DNA of 64,000 nt from Ichthyenterobacterium magnum (GCF_003610635.1 NZ_RAQJ01000002.1:1-64000), one strand, 5' to 3'; numbered from the stretch's first letter, positions 26,303 through 38,715 are shown. Numbers and translations are program-made. The notes: generated by a model from the sequence alone, not told the origin.

Positions 26303-26334
26303 AGTGTTTTTTTACAAAATACAAAAAAAACACT
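26303..26334 (-). terminator. AT-rich terminator-like hairpin after the phosphatase gene
   Basis: AGTGTTTTTTT pairs with AAAAAAAACACT across a 9-base loop. The stem has few GC pairs, so it is weaker than the other terminators in the window. It lies 30 bases past the LMW phosphatase and just before the dehydrogenase start. Confidence 0.5.
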
Positions 26335-26363
26335 AGTTGTATAAAATATATGTAATAAAGGGC

Positions 26364-26816
26364 TTACATAATTTTTTTAGAAATCACTTCACAGGCAGAA
26401 TTTAAAATGGCAAATACATGTTCAAAATTTGTAATATCACCATAATATGGGTCAGGAACATTTTTGTTAGAAACACTATCATCTTCTTCTAAAATGAGCT
26501 TTACTTTCTCTATATCATTTGTGTTTCTGGCTAATCTCGCTATGTTGTTAAAGTTTGATTGATCCATAGCGTAAATTAAATCGAAGGTATTGAAGTCTGA
26601 AACCTTAAATTGTCTTGCCTTTTGATGAGAAATATCTATCCCATTTGTATTAGCAACTTTTATGGAGCGACTATCTGGTTGTTTGCCAATATGATAATTT
26701 GCAGTTCCTGCAGAATCTACATAAAAAGTATCTAAAGGTAATTTAGATTGAAGAATACCATGGGCTAGTGGAGAGCGGCAAATATTACCTAAGCAAACCA
26801 TGAGTATTTTGGTCAT
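26364..26816 (-). CDS. Low-molecular-weight protein tyrosine phosphatase
   Basis: The 150-residue protein has the full LMW-PTP signature at its start: CLGNICRSP, with Cys8 and Arg14 forming the phosphate loop, and the general-acid aspartate in VPDPYYGDITNF. The length is normal. It removes phosphate from tyrosine residues of unknown partners, in Bacteroidota often linked to polysaccharide export or arginine dephosphorylation, but nothing here shows which. It lies 9 bases after dnaA on the same strand and is probably cotranscribed with it. Confidence 0.93.
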   Translation of the reverse strand: MTKILMVCLGNICRSPLAHGILQSKLPLDTFYVDSAGTANYHIGKQPDSRSIKVANTNGIDISHQKARQFKVSDFNTFDLIYAMDQSNFNNIARLARNTNDIEKVKLILEEDDSVSNKNVPDPYYGDITNFEHVFAILNSACEVISKKIM

Positions 26817-26825
26817 CTTATGTTT

Positions 26826-28253
26826 TTAAAGAGCTAATTTTTTTGCTAAATCTTCAACATACTTTCTAAATTGCTTGTCGGTAGAAGAAAGATTATCAAC
26901 TGTTTTGCAGGCATGAAGTACAGTAGCGTGATCGCGTTTTCCAATTTGAGAACCAATACTTGCAAGAGATGCTTTTGTGTATTTTTTTGCAAAAAACATA
27001 GCGAGTTGTCTAGCCTGTACAATGTGTCTTTTTCTAGTTTTAGATTGTAGTGTGCTTACATCCATTTGAAAGTAATCTGAAACTACTTTTTGTATGTAAT
27101 CTATGGATACTTCACGCTTAGTATTTTTGACAAACTTCTCGACAATTTCTTTTGCAAGATTAATAGTAATCTCTTTTTTGTTGAAAGATGATTGCGCAAT
27201 TAAAGAAATGATAGCACCTTCAAGCTCACGAACATTAGTTTTAATATGCTTTGCAACATACTCAATAATATCTTCTGGCATTTCAACTCCATCACGATAC
27301 AATTTGTTTTTTAGTATAGAAACACGTGTCTCAAAATCTGGACTTTGTAACTCAGCAGAAAGTCCCCATTTAAATCGAGATAGTAAACGTTGTTCGATAT
27401 CTTGCATATCTACAGGAGCTTTATCACTAGTTAAAATAACTTGTTTCCCGTTTTGGTGCAGGTGATTAAAAATATGAAAAAACACATCTTGTGTTCCAGT
27501 TTTTCCAGATAAGAACTGAACATCATCAATGATTAAAACATCAATAATTTGGTAGAAGTGAATAAAATCATTTCTATTATTCTTTTTTACAGAGTCAATA
27601 TATTGTTGTGTAAATTTTTCAGCTGAAATATATAAAACTGTTTTTTCAGGATACTTATCTTTAATGTCAATACCAATAGCATGCGCTAAATGGGTTTTTC
27701 CTAAACCAACACCTCCAAAAATTAATAAAGGATTAAATGATGTGCCTCCTGGTTTATTTGCAACTGCAATACCTGCATTTCTTGCTAAGCGATTAGAATC
27801 GCCTTCTAAAAAATTCTCGAAATTATAATTTGGATTGAGTTGAGATTCAATTTTTACATTTCTAATTCCTGGAATTACAAAAGGATTTTTGAGTTCTGGG
27901 TTTTTGTTGTTTAATGGAATATCAACATCTTGAGATTTAACAGCACTTCTATTTGAACTCGGTATTTTTTCTGTAAATGGTTGCTTATTTCCATAAGTGT
28001 TTTCCATCTTAATAACATAAACCAGCTTTGCAGATTCTCCTAGTTCTTTAGTAAGTGCAACTTTTAATATTTTTACATAATGTTCTTCAAGCCATTCGTA
28101 AAAGAATTTACTAGGTACTTGAATGCTTAATGCGTTGTCAGAAAATTTTACTGCGATTATGGGTTCAAACCAAGTTTTGTATGCTTGAGGTTGTATATTA
28201 TCTTTTATAAATGACAGACAATTATCCCAAACCGATTGCGCAGTTATATCCAT
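26826..28253 (-). CDS. dnaA: Chromosomal replication initiator DnaA
   Basis: DnaA binds 9-bp boxes at oriC, opens the duplex and loads the helicase. The 475-residue protein has domain I (1-85), a variable linker (86-140), the AAA+ domain with Walker A GGVGLGKT at 180-187 and Walker B VLIIDDVQFLSG, arginine-finger region LLSRFKWGL, and the domain IV helix-turn-helix with GKRDHATVLHACKT. The length is normal. The gene is followed after 9 bases by the LMW phosphatase. I see no cluster of DnaA boxes in the 190 bases upstream, so oriC is not evidently here. A terminator-like hairpin lies in its leader (28288-28314). Confidence 0.98.
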   Translation of the reverse strand: MDITAQSVWDNCLSFIKDNIQPQAYKTWFEPIIAVKFSDNALSIQVPSKFFYEWLEEHYVKILKVALTKELGESAKLVYVIKMENTYGNKQPFTEKIPSSNRSAVKSQDVDIPLNNKNPELKNPFVIPGIRNVKIESQLNPNYNFENFLEGDSNRLARNAGIAVANKPGGTSFNPLLIFGGVGLGKTHLAHAIGIDIKDKYPEKTVLYISAEKFTQQYIDSVKKNNRNDFIHFYQIIDVLIIDDVQFLSGKTGTQDVFFHIFNHLHQNGKQVILTSDKAPVDMQDIEQRLLSRFKWGLSAELQSPDFETRVSILKNKLYRDGVEMPEDIIEYVAKHIKTNVRELEGAIISLIAQSSFNKKEITINLAKEIVEKFVKNTKREVSIDYIQKVVSDYFQMDVSTLQSKTRKRHIVQARQLAMFFAKKYTKASLASIGSQIGKRDHATVLHACKTVDNLSSTDKQFRKYVEDLAKKLAL

Positions 28254-28287
28254 TCTCTAAGTTTAATTTTTGTTGTTAGTTTGTTAG

Positions 28288-28314
28288 CAAAAAAAAGAGA
28301 AATTCGAGTTTCTC
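28288..28314 (-). terminator. Terminator-like hairpin in the dnaA leader
   Basis: On the minus strand GAGAAA / TTTCTC with a 6-base loop is followed by eight T. It lies 35 bases before the dnaA start. It could stop read-through from the ribD operon, which has no terminator of its own at 28851, or act as an attenuator of dnaA. Confidence 0.6.
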
Positions 28315-28334
28315 CTGAATAATTTTTAGCATGA

Positions 28335-28342
28335 CAAATATG
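28335..28342 (-). promoter_or_regulatory. Possible dnaA promoter, -7 box variant
   Basis: CATATTTG on the minus strand differs from TAnnTTTG at the first base. If used, the transcript would cross the hairpin at 28288-28314 before dnaA. Confidence 0.3.
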
Positions 28343-28443
28343 TGAACAAATTTCTTAAAAAAAAAATCAAAAAGGGTTGAATTTTTAGAAATTTTTCCTC
28401 ATGTTTAATTCTCGTTGAAATTACAAAAAAAAATCTAAAGTTT

Positions 28444-28854
28444 ATGCCAAATCTATTAAAACACGATGAAATAAATATTCGTATACGTTATGGAGAAACA
28501 GACCAGATGGGAATTGTATATCATGGCAATTATGTGCAGTATTTTGAAATAGGAAGGACTGAGTGGCTGCGTAAAATGGGCTTGTCTTATAAAGAAATGG
28601 AAAATCAAGGTATTATGTTGCCAGTAATTTCTCTTCTTATAAATTACAAAAAGTCAGCACGTTATGATGATCTTATTAAAGTAAAAACCCAATTAAAAAA
28701 AATGCCTTCTGCAAGAATTGAATTTGATTATGAAATCACGAATGAAAATGATGAAATTTTAACGACCGGAAATTCAGTTTTGGTATTTATGGATGTTAAT
28801 AAGAATAGGCCTACAAGATGCCCACAATATATTTTAGATAAACTACAAGATTAA
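28444..28854 (+). CDS. Acyl-CoA thioesterase, YbgC/4HBT hotdog family
   Basis: The 136-residue protein has the single-hotdog layout: RIRYGETDQMGIVYHGNYVQYFE (cited in part) holds the family's aspartate and the VYHGNYxxYFExGR motif. The rest, EIGRTEWLRKMG and SARIEFDYEI, follows the same family. Such enzymes hydrolyse short- or medium-chain acyl-CoA. The length is normal. It converges with the YigZ gene, and the two stop codons overlap in the bases TTAA at 28851-28854. No substrate can be assigned. Confidence 0.92.
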   Translation: MPNLLKHDEINIRIRYGETDQMGIVYHGNYVQYFEIGRTEWLRKMGLSYKEMENQGIMLPVISLLINYKKSARYDDLIKVKTQLKKMPSARIEFDYEITNENDEILTTGNSVLVFMDVNKNRPTRCPQYILDKLQD

Positions 28855-29471
28855 TCGTTTAACTTCTTAATGTCAATTTCGTAAAGTGTATTAAATGTTT
28901 CAAAAATCGCTTCAGCAATTTTTAAACGTACAGAAATAATAATTTTACAATCTAATTCTAAAACTTGATTTACAATTTTTAATTGCTTCTCTTTTATTAT
29001 TCGCATCACTTTGTTCATGTTTTTATAATCAAAAGTGATTTGATATTCAATATTTACCGTTTTTTCAATAATGTTAGATTGCTCTAGAGCCATTTGGGCT
29101 CCAGTTTTATAGGCGTTAATTAATCCGCCAACGCCTAATTTAACACCTCCAAAATAGCGAACAACTACTATTAATATATTAGTAACATCAAAAGACTGTA
29201 TTTGTCCGTAAATTGGCATTCCTGCACTATTGTTTGGTTCGCCATCATCATTAGCTCTAAAATTATAGTTTGCTTCTTGGGTTCCTAATTGATAAGCATA
29301 ACACCAATGACGAGCAGCATGGTGTTGTTTTTTTAAAGCTTCGATATGTGTTTTAATGTCTGTTTCATTTAAAACAGGAAAAGCATAACCAAAAAACTTA
29401 CTGTTTTTGTCTTTAAAAAGCACTTCTTTTGATGCTTTTGTTATGGTTTTATATGTGTCTTTTATTTCCAT
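28851..29471 (-). CDS. YigZ / IMPACT family protein (UPF0029)
   Basis: The 206-residue protein has the UPF0029 N-terminal domain: AARHWCYAYQLG, NDDGEPNNSAGMPIYGQIQS (cited in part), and VVVRYFGGVKLGVGGLI. A smaller C-terminal domain of the YigZ type follows. Its eukaryotic relative IMPACT regulates the kinase GCN2; the bacterial role is not settled. It is the last gene of an operon with EamA, HAD and ribD, and its ATG directly abuts the EamA stop. Confidence 0.93.
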   Translation of the reverse strand: MEIKDTYKTITKASKEVLFKDKNSKFFGYAFPVLNETDIKTHIEALKKQHHAARHWCYAYQLGTQEANYNFRANDDGEPNNSAGMPIYGQIQSFDVTNILIVVVRYFGGVKLGVGGLINAYKTGAQMALEQSNIIEKTVNIEYQITFDYKNMNKVMRIIKEKQLKIVNQVLELDCKIIISVRLKIAEAIFETFNTLYEIDIKKLND

Positions 29472-30335
29472 TTATGCCAATGTTACTAAAAAAATGGATA
29501 CAATTGCTAATCCAATTCCGAGCCAATTCTTTTTTGTGATGCGTTCTTTAAAAAAGAATAAGCCCAAAAGACAAGATAACATTACTATTGCTACGTTATT
29601 TACTGTAAAAATTGAGGAGCTTTCTGCACCTTCAAAATTTAAAGCTTTTAGTAAAAAAATAATTGAGTAGTAATTAACAATGCCTAAAATGATTCCGCCA
29701 TAAATATTTTTTGACTCAAAACGGAAGTCTCTTTTGGCTATTTTAAAAATGAGAATACTTAGACCAATTATTCCTGCAAAAGCAAAAATGGTTGCAGAAA
29801 AAAGAGGTACACCATTTTCTGCTACATATGTTGTTTCTAAATATTTTATTGATGTATCTATAGTTCCGGCTCCTATAAAAAGCAGTAAAGGAAAACGTAA
29901 GTTCTTTTTAAAATTTATTTTTGTTTTAGATTTTACTGAAGCTAAATACACGGCGATTAGTGCTAGTAAAATCCCTAATATTTTTTGTGTTCCAACACTT
30001 TCATTGTAAACATATATGCCAAAAATTATAGGAATAATAACACTCATTTTTGAAGCTACAGACGCTACTGATAATCCGTTACGTTGTGCTGTTAAGGCCA
30101 TGATGTTGAATACAAAAATAAAGAGAAACCCTAAGGCAAATGCACCATAAAACCATTTAGCATTTGCTATTTCGGTTAGTTGTATTGAAGCATCACAACT
30201 CAGTAAGCCGTAAATGCAAGCAATTATGTAGTTTGTAACAATAGCTTGGAGTGTGTCTATTTTGTAATAATTAAAGAGCTTAAATATTATAAAAATTAAG
30301 GTTGAAGCGGTAATGCTTAAAAGAAGATAAATCAA
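29472..30335 (-). CDS. EamA-type (DMT) membrane transporter
   Basis: The 287-residue protein is a ten-helix membrane protein in two halves of five helices (about 1-140 and 145-287), as in drug/metabolite transporters. SVASVASKMSVIIPIIFGIY and AESSSIFTVNNVAIVMLS (in part) are EamA-like helices with conserved small residues. The substrate is unknown. It overlaps the HAD gene by four bases (ATGA) and is followed directly by yigZ, so it is translated as part of the ribD operon. Confidence 0.88.
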   Translation of the reverse strand: MIYLLLSITASTLIFIIFKLFNYYKIDTLQAIVTNYIIACIYGLLSCDASIQLTEIANAKWFYGAFALGFLFIFVFNIMALTAQRNGLSVASVASKMSVIIPIIFGIYVYNESVGTQKILGILLALIAVYLASVKSKTKINFKKNLRFPLLLFIGAGTIDTSIKYLETTYVAENGVPLFSATIFAFAGIIGLSILIFKIAKRDFRFESKNIYGGIILGIVNYYSIIFLLKALNFEGAESSSIFTVNNVAIVMLSCLLGLFFFKERITKKNWLGIGLAIVSIFLVTLA

Positions 30336-30943
30336 AAGAAATCTTTTTTAATGATAAATAAGTTTGTTACATCTTCTGTTTTAGGGTTGATAAGCCAAGT
30401 ATTGATGTTTAGTTGATTTGCGGCTTCGGTATTTTCTTGAGTGTCGTCAATAAACAAAGATTCTTTTGCTAATATATTGTTTTCGTTTAAAACAAATTGA
30501 TAAATATCTGCATTCGGTTTTCTTAATTTAATTTCGTGAGATAAGTAAAATGCATCAAAACAGTTTTTAAATGCTTCATAGAATGACACGTTTTCCTTTA
30601 TCCAATCAATATGCATTTCATTAGTGTTGCTTAATAAAATAAGCTTATACTTTTTTTCTTTTTTGAGTTGCTTAATGAAGTCTAAGCGATGTTTAGGGAA
30701 ATCTTTCAGAATAAAATTCCAAGCGTTGATAATCTCATTTTTTGATACTCCTGGAAAATTTTCTATATAGAATTCTAGAAACTCATTGGTAGAAATTAAA
30801 CCTTGTTCATATAAGCTGTTAATGGCTAGTAGTTCTTCAGGAAATTCATTTAATTTAAATAAATCTAGAGCATTTTGCATAGCGCCTTCTTTATCTAAAT
30901 TTATAAAAACATCACCAAAATCGAATATTAAGGTTTTAATCAT
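30332..30943 (-). CDS. HAD-superfamily hydrolase
   Basis: The 203-residue protein has the four HAD motifs: LIFDFGDVFINLD (motif I, catalytic Asp pair), LILLSNTNE (II), a lysine in LRKPNADIYQF (III) and FIDDTQENTEAA (IV). The helical cap lies between motifs I and II, which fits phosphatases of small phospho-metabolites. Its place right after ribD suggests it could be the phosphatase missing from riboflavin synthesis (5-amino-6-ribitylamino-uracil phosphate phosphatase), but this is only contextual. The start overlaps the ribD end by 8 bases. Confidence 0.9.
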   Translation of the reverse strand: MIKTLIFDFGDVFINLDKEGAMQNALDLFKLNEFPEELLAINSLYEQGLISTNEFLEFYIENFPGVSKNEIINAWNFILKDFPKHRLDFIKQLKKEKKYKLILLSNTNEMHIDWIKENVSFYEAFKNCFDAFYLSHEIKLRKPNADIYQFVLNENNILAKESLFIDDTQENTEAANQLNINTWLINPKTEDVTNLFIIKKDFF

Positions 30944-31940
30944 TTACATATATTTTAAGGTTATCCTCTAAAAGGTTTTGCTCTGATGTTAAGCAACCTG
31001 CTATTTTTGGAGCTTTTGTACCAAAGTTAAATTTTGTGTTTCCGGTGAATATACGAGCTTCGTCCCAAAGATTTTCATCTATAAAAGTTTGTAGTGTTTG
31101 TGCGCCACCTTCAATAATGATAGAGGTGATGTTTTTTTGATGTAAAGTGTTACAAACTTGTTTAGCTATTGGTTTGTTATAGTCAATAGTTTCTTTTGAA
31201 ATTATTATAGTTTCAGCTTCATCATCAAATATCTGCAGCGTTTTATCTAATTTTAATTTCTTATCTAAAACGACACGAATAGGGTTTTTCCCTGTCCAAG
31301 TTCTTATTGTTAGTGATGGATTATCTTCAGTTACAGTATTTGTACCAACCAAAATTGCTTGTTCTTCTGCTCTCCATTTATGGACTAATTGTCTAGAAAT
31401 GGCATTAGTAATCCAAACAGGTTTTTGTTCATCTCTAGATTTAGGAGCTATAAATCCATCTTTAGTTTCTGCCCATTTCAAAATAATATATGGGCGCTTT
31501 TTATTATGGAATGTAAAAAAACGTTTATGATGTGCTTTGCATTGATTTTCTAAAACACCAACCGTAACATTGCATCCAGATGCTTTTAGTTTTTTGATGC
31601 CTTTTCCATAAACCTTACTGTTTGTGTCTGTAGTACCAATAACGACATTTGGAATTTTATACTTTATTATTAAATCACTGCAAGGTGGAGTTTTTCCAAA
31701 ATGAGAACATGGCTCAAGCGTGACATAAAGTGTTGATTTTTTTAATAAATCTTTATTTTTTACTTTTTGAATTGCATTAACTTCAGCATGATTGCCACCA
31801 TAAGCACTTGTGTAGCCTTCTGCAATTATCTTGCTATCATAAACTATAACGCAACCAACCATTGGGTTTGGAGCAGTTACTCCTAAACCATTTTTTGCGA
31901 TTGTAATGCAGCGCTGTATATATGTTTCGTGCTTAGTCAA
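30936..31940 (-). CDS. ribD: Bifunctional riboflavin biosynthesis protein RibD
   Basis: RibD deaminates diaminohydroxyphosphoribosylaminopyrimidine and then reduces its sugar to the ribityl side chain. The 334-residue protein has the zinc deaminase domain (HAEVNAI and PCSHFGKTPPCSDLI at about 51-90) and the C-terminal reductase domain (RPYIILKWAETKDGFIA, QAILVGTNTVTEDNPSLTIR, IIIEGGAQTLQTFI, in part). The length is slightly short but complete. It begins 2 bases past the LEA-type lipoprotein and leads the HAD/EamA/YigZ operon. Confidence 0.96.
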   Translation of the reverse strand: MTKHETYIQRCITIAKNGLGVTAPNPMVGCVIVYDSKIIAEGYTSAYGGNHAEVNAIQKVKNKDLLKKSTLYVTLEPCSHFGKTPPCSDLIIKYKIPNVVIGTTDTNSKVYGKGIKKLKASGCNVTVGVLENQCKAHHKRFFTFHNKKRPYIILKWAETKDGFIAPKSRDEQKPVWITNAISRQLVHKWRAEEQAILVGTNTVTEDNPSLTIRTWTGKNPIRVVLDKKLKLDKTLQIFDDEAETIIISKETIDYNKPIAKQVCNTLHQKNITSIIIEGGAQTLQTFIDENLWDEARIFTGNTKFNFGTKAPKIAGCLTSEQNLLEDNLKIYVND

Positions 31941-31942
31941 TA

Positions 31943-32398
31943 TTAAAGCTTAATCTTTACTTGTTCTGTTTTGTCAATAGTATAAGTATGTGAAAAGCCT
32001 AAAATTTTATATTTAATATCACCTACATATTGTACTTTAAGTTTTTGACTAATTAAACTTCCAATTAAGCCACTAATACTTTTACCACTAAAAATGCTAT
32101 CTGCTGGAATATTTGCTTTTAAAGGAATAGAAAATTCTTTTTTAGCAGGTACTTTAAAACTTTCTGTACTTACAGATGCCATTTCATTATCGTTAACAAA
32201 AACTTTAATACCATCAGTTTTTAGTTGGCCACTAATATCATTTGGGTTTATAAATAATGCATCTGCCGTTAGTGTTACATAGTCTTTTGTAGACTCTAAT
32301 ACTTTTATGTTTTCAACTCTTAAAAATTCTGGTTTTTCATTTACTGAACAGGCAAAAAAAACCAAAGCTATTGTTGATAAGATTATAAGCTTCTTCAT
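31943..32398 (-). CDS. LEA type 2 family lipoprotein
   Basis: The 151-residue protein has a lipoprotein signal (MKKLIILSTIALVFFAC, lipobox ending at Cys17) and one beta-sandwich domain of LEA14/WHy type: LTADALFINPNDISG with the characteristic NPN core, then VPAKKEFSIPLKANIPADSI. Such domains bind or coat hydrophobic surfaces and their bacterial role is unknown. It should sit in the periplasmic face of a membrane. A TATTTTTG -7 box at 32434-32441 may drive it and the following ribD operon. Confidence 0.85.
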   Translation of the reverse strand: MKKLIILSTIALVFFACSVNEKPEFLRVENIKVLESTKDYVTLTADALFINPNDISGQLKTDGIKVFVNDNEMASVSTESFKVPAKKEFSIPLKANIPADSIFSGKSISGLIGSLISQKLKVQYVGDIKYKILGFSHTYTIDKTEQVKIKL

Positions 32399-32433
32399 TA
32401 TATTTTTTTTAGAATTAGTGTATCTTCACAACA

Positions 32434-32441
32434 CAAAAATA
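32434..32441 (-). promoter_or_regulatory. Promoter -7 box of the LEA/ribD operon
   Basis: TATTTTTG on the minus strand fits TAnnTTTG. It is 36 bases upstream of the LEA-type gene and could serve the five-gene operon through yigZ. Confidence 0.4.
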
Positions 32442-32451
32442 GTATAATAAA

Positions 32452-32946
32452 GTGAGCAAAGAGCATATAGTTATAAGAGAAATTGAGCATAAAGACAATG
32501 CGCAAATTGAAGCTATTATCAAAGCTTGTTTTCATGAGTTTAATATCCCTTTAGAAGGTACGGCTTATGAAGATGCTGAAACACCATTAATGTATGAGTC
32601 TAATCAAGGAGATAAAGAAGTGTACTTTGTTATAGCTAATGAAAATGAGGTTTTTGGCGGCGGCGGAATTAAGCATTTAAAAGCTAATGATGATAATGTG
32701 TGTGAGCTTCAAAAAATGTATTTTTCACCTAAAATTAGAGGTCAGGGATTTGGTAAAACAATGTTTGAAAAGTGTATGCAAGCCGCAAAAACTTTTGGTT
32801 ATGAAACCTGTTATTTAGAGTCTGCTTCTCAGCTAAAAGCAGCAATACATATTTATGAATCGTCTGGGTTTAAACACTTAGATAGACCTCTTGGCAATAC
32901 AGGGCATTATGCTTGTGGTGTTTGGATGATAAAAACACTACTATGA
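32452..32946 (+). CDS. GNAT-family acetyltransferase
   Basis: The 164-residue frame starts with GTG; no ATG lies close by that would keep the N-terminal beta strand (HIVIREIEHKDNAQ). The fold shows VFGGGGIKHL, LQKMYFSPKIRGQGFGKTMF with the acetyl-CoA loop, and LKAAIHIYESSGFKHLDRP. The length is normal. The acceptor is not known. Its stop overlaps the prmC start (ATGA), so the two are coupled. Confidence 0.88.
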   Translation: MSKEHIVIREIEHKDNAQIEAIIKACFHEFNIPLEGTAYEDAETPLMYESNQGDKEVYFVIANENEVFGGGGIKHLKANDDNVCELQKMYFSPKIRGQGFGKTMFEKCMQAAKTFGYETCYLESASQLKAAIHIYESSGFKHLDRPLGNTGHYACGVWMIKTLL

Positions 32947-33790
32947 TTTTAAAATCTTTAAGAACTTATTTTAATAACGAACTATTGGGTTATTATCCAG
33001 AAACAGAGATCCAATCCTTTTTTAATTTGTTGACTGAGCATATTTTAAAAATGAAACGTATAGACGTTTCATTAAATTTATACATGTTGGTTTCAGGGAA
33101 GAAGTATGATAAATATCAAAATGCTATTAATGGTTTGCAAGCATATAAACCAATACAGTACATATTAGGGGAAACAGAATTTTATGGATTGCCTTTTAAA
33201 GTTGATAACTCTGTGTTGATTCCTAGACCAGAAACCGAAGAACTTGTAGATTGGATTATTAAGGAAAATAAATTAAAAGAGAATATTTCTATTTTAGATA
33301 TTGGTACAGGAAGTGGTTGTATTGCTATTACATTAGCAAAGCATTTGCCTCATGCAAAAATCTATGCATTAGATATTAGTAAAGAAGCTTTAAAAACAGC
33401 TAATAGTAATGCTAAGTTAAATAAAGTAGACGTTGAATTTATTGAAGCCGATGCCCTCGATTTTATTATTGAAAATATTGAGTTTGATATCATAGTATCT
33501 AATCCACCTTATGTAAGAGAAAAGGAAAAGAGTGCAATGAAACCAAATGTGTTACAACATGAACCTCATTTAGCTTTATTTGTAGAAGATGATGATGCGT
33601 TAGTGTTTTATAGAAAAATTGCAGAACAATCTCATAATTTATTAAAGCCTAACGGACAATTATATTTTGAGATTAATCAATATTTAGCAAATGATATAAA
33701 ACTTCTATTGGAGAAGCAACATTTCAAAGCTATAGAATTAAAGCAAGATATTTTTGGTAATGATAGAATGGTAAAAGGAATAAAGAGTTA

Positions 33791-33791
<1 letters not shown>
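32943..33791 (+). CDS. prmC: Peptide chain release factor N5-glutamine methyltransferase
   Basis: PrmC methylates the glutamine of the GGQ motif in release factors RF1 and RF2. I place the start at 32943, overlapping the GNAT stop; the frame reaches back to 32913 but those ten codons do not match the family. The 282-residue protein has the SAM motif ILDIGTGSGCIAITLA, the NPPY active-site motif in VSNPPYVREKEK, and FYGLPFKVDNSVLIPRPETE at the domain junction (in part). The C-terminal QLYFEINQYLA is typical. The next gene starts on the A of its TAA stop. Confidence 0.95.
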
Positions 33792-37386
<3,595 letters not shown>

Positions 37387-37452
37387 ATTCCTACTTTTTA
37401 TATTATTTTATCGATTAAATGCAATTTTATACGTTTAATTGTAAAATTATTA

Positions 37453-37460
37453 TATATTTG
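37453..37460 (+). promoter_or_regulatory. Promoter -7 box of the first YhhN-like gene
   Basis: TATATTTG fits TAnnTTTG exactly and gives a leader of about 20 bases before the ATG at 37484. Confidence 0.55.
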
Positions 37461-37483
37461 TCTCAGATATAATAGTTTAACAA

Positions 37484-38218
37484 ATGCAAACAAAGCAAAT
37501 TTTAATTCCCTTTTTAGTTGTTCTAAGTGTAGTTTTTTTGGGATTTCAATTTTTTGAATATGAAGTTGAAGCTTCAGGAGTACGTACATTGGCATTACTT
37601 ACACTAACTGCTTTGTATGTTAATACTGTAAGGCATAAACGTTTTTTCTTTTTTATGTTTTTAATCTTTTTTACTCTAGCAGAAATTCTAGGGTTTATTT
37701 CTTGGTATGTTTTAATTGATTATGATGCATCTATAGATTATTTTTATTACGCTAGTAATATTTTGTATATAATGTCTTATATATTCCTTATAATTAGAGT
37801 TATTAAAGACATGAATTTTAGAGCAGTAGTCTCTAAGTTACCAATTCAAATATTGTTATTATTAATACTAGATGTGTTTTGTGTATTAATTGTAACAGGT
37901 ACTACTAAAGGACAATTGAGTTTTTATGAGTATTCTTTAGAGTTTGTATATAATACAGTAATAATGGTGCTATTATCTTTGGCACTAATAAGTTACATGT
38001 ATAGAGATGATAAAAAATCTATGAACTTATTAATTGGATCAATCTTTATTGTTTTTTCTGAAGTTATTCAGCTTGCCTATTTTTATGTATCAGACAGTAT
38101 TATGCTTAATGTTATTTGTTCGGTTTGCTTTGTATTTGCATTTTTGTTTTTTTACTTGCAATCAATACTTGTGCATACAGAACAATTTGAACCTATTAGA
38201 GAAAAATTAAAAGTTTAG
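37484..38218 (+). CDS. Multi-helix membrane protein, divergent YhhN/TMEM86-like (paralogue 1)
   Basis: The 244-residue protein has about eight transmembrane helices and almost no soluble part. It shares a pattern with the gene at 38736: FFFFMFLIFFTLAEILGF then ASNILYIMSYIFLIIRVI, and in the second half FIVFSEVIQLAYFYVSD. YhhN/TMEM86 proteins (lysoplasmalogenase-like) show acidic residues at matching places in two half-repeats, so I propose a divergent relative. The evidence is pattern-level only. It has its own promoter and overlaps the 3' end of the convergent DoxX gene by 12 bases. Confidence 0.6.
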   Translation: MQTKQILIPFLVVLSVVFLGFQFFEYEVEASGVRTLALLTLTALYVNTVRHKRFFFFMFLIFFTLAEILGFISWYVLIDYDASIDYFYYASNILYIMSYIFLIIRVIKDMNFRAVVSKLPIQILLLLILDVFCVLIVTGTTKGQLSFYEYSLEFVYNTVIMVLLSLALISYMYRDDKKSMNLLIGSIFIVFSEVIQLAYFYVSDSIMLNVICSVCFVFAFLFFYLQSILVHTEQFEPIREKLKV

Positions 38219-38596
38219 TTTTTTGCCAATAAACGGAATGGTCTTTCTGTAAATAAATAGCAGTATTAAAGCTAATAAAAATGTAATTACAGCAGTTATA
38301 AATAATACGCCTCCATCATTGTTTACTTCAATACCTAATTGTGTTAAGTGCATCATAATTGCTCCACCAATAATACCAATAGTTAAAACTGCTCCAGACC
38401 AAACAGTTTTAGGAATTAATAATAAAATTCCTGCGATAAGTTCTAAAACCCCAATGCCAATTCTTCCGTAAGGTTCTAAGCCTACTTGTGTGAAAATGTA
38501 AACACTATCTGGGTGAGCAGAAAATTTAAAACGTAAGGTTTGAATTAAAATAACCGCTACTATAATTCGTAAAGCCAAAGGAATATGTTTTTTCAT
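38207..38596 (-). CDS. DoxX-family membrane protein
   Basis: The 129-residue protein has four membrane helices typical of DoxX/TQO-subunit-like proteins: ALRIIVAVILIQTLRFKF, GIGVLELIAGILLLIP, LTIGIIGGAIMMHLTQLGIE (in part) and FLLALILLFIYRK. DoxX members are small quinone-related or redox-linked membrane proteins; no role is known here. It lies between the two YhhN-like paralogues on the opposite strand, with its end overlapping the first by 12 bases. Confidence 0.85.
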   Translation of the reverse strand: MKKHIPLALRIIVAVILIQTLRFKFSAHPDSVYIFTQVGLEPYGRIGIGVLELIAGILLLIPKTVWSGAVLTIGIIGGAIMMHLTQLGIEVNNDGGVLFITAVITFLLALILLFIYRKTIPFIGKKLNF

Positions 38597-38715
38597 TTAT
38601 TTGAATTTAATAATGCTTTAGACGAAACTATTAAGTTAAACTATTTATGCAATCAAATTTTAACAAAATAATCGATGAAACGCATTGATTAATCGTTTAA
38701 ACTCGTATTTTTTTA

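Noticed and set aside
28254-28443. Chromosomal origin next to dnaA
   Set aside because: I see no cluster of TTATCCACA-type boxes in this 190-base region. A single weak TGTGAACAA is not enough. A genome GC-skew plot would decide.
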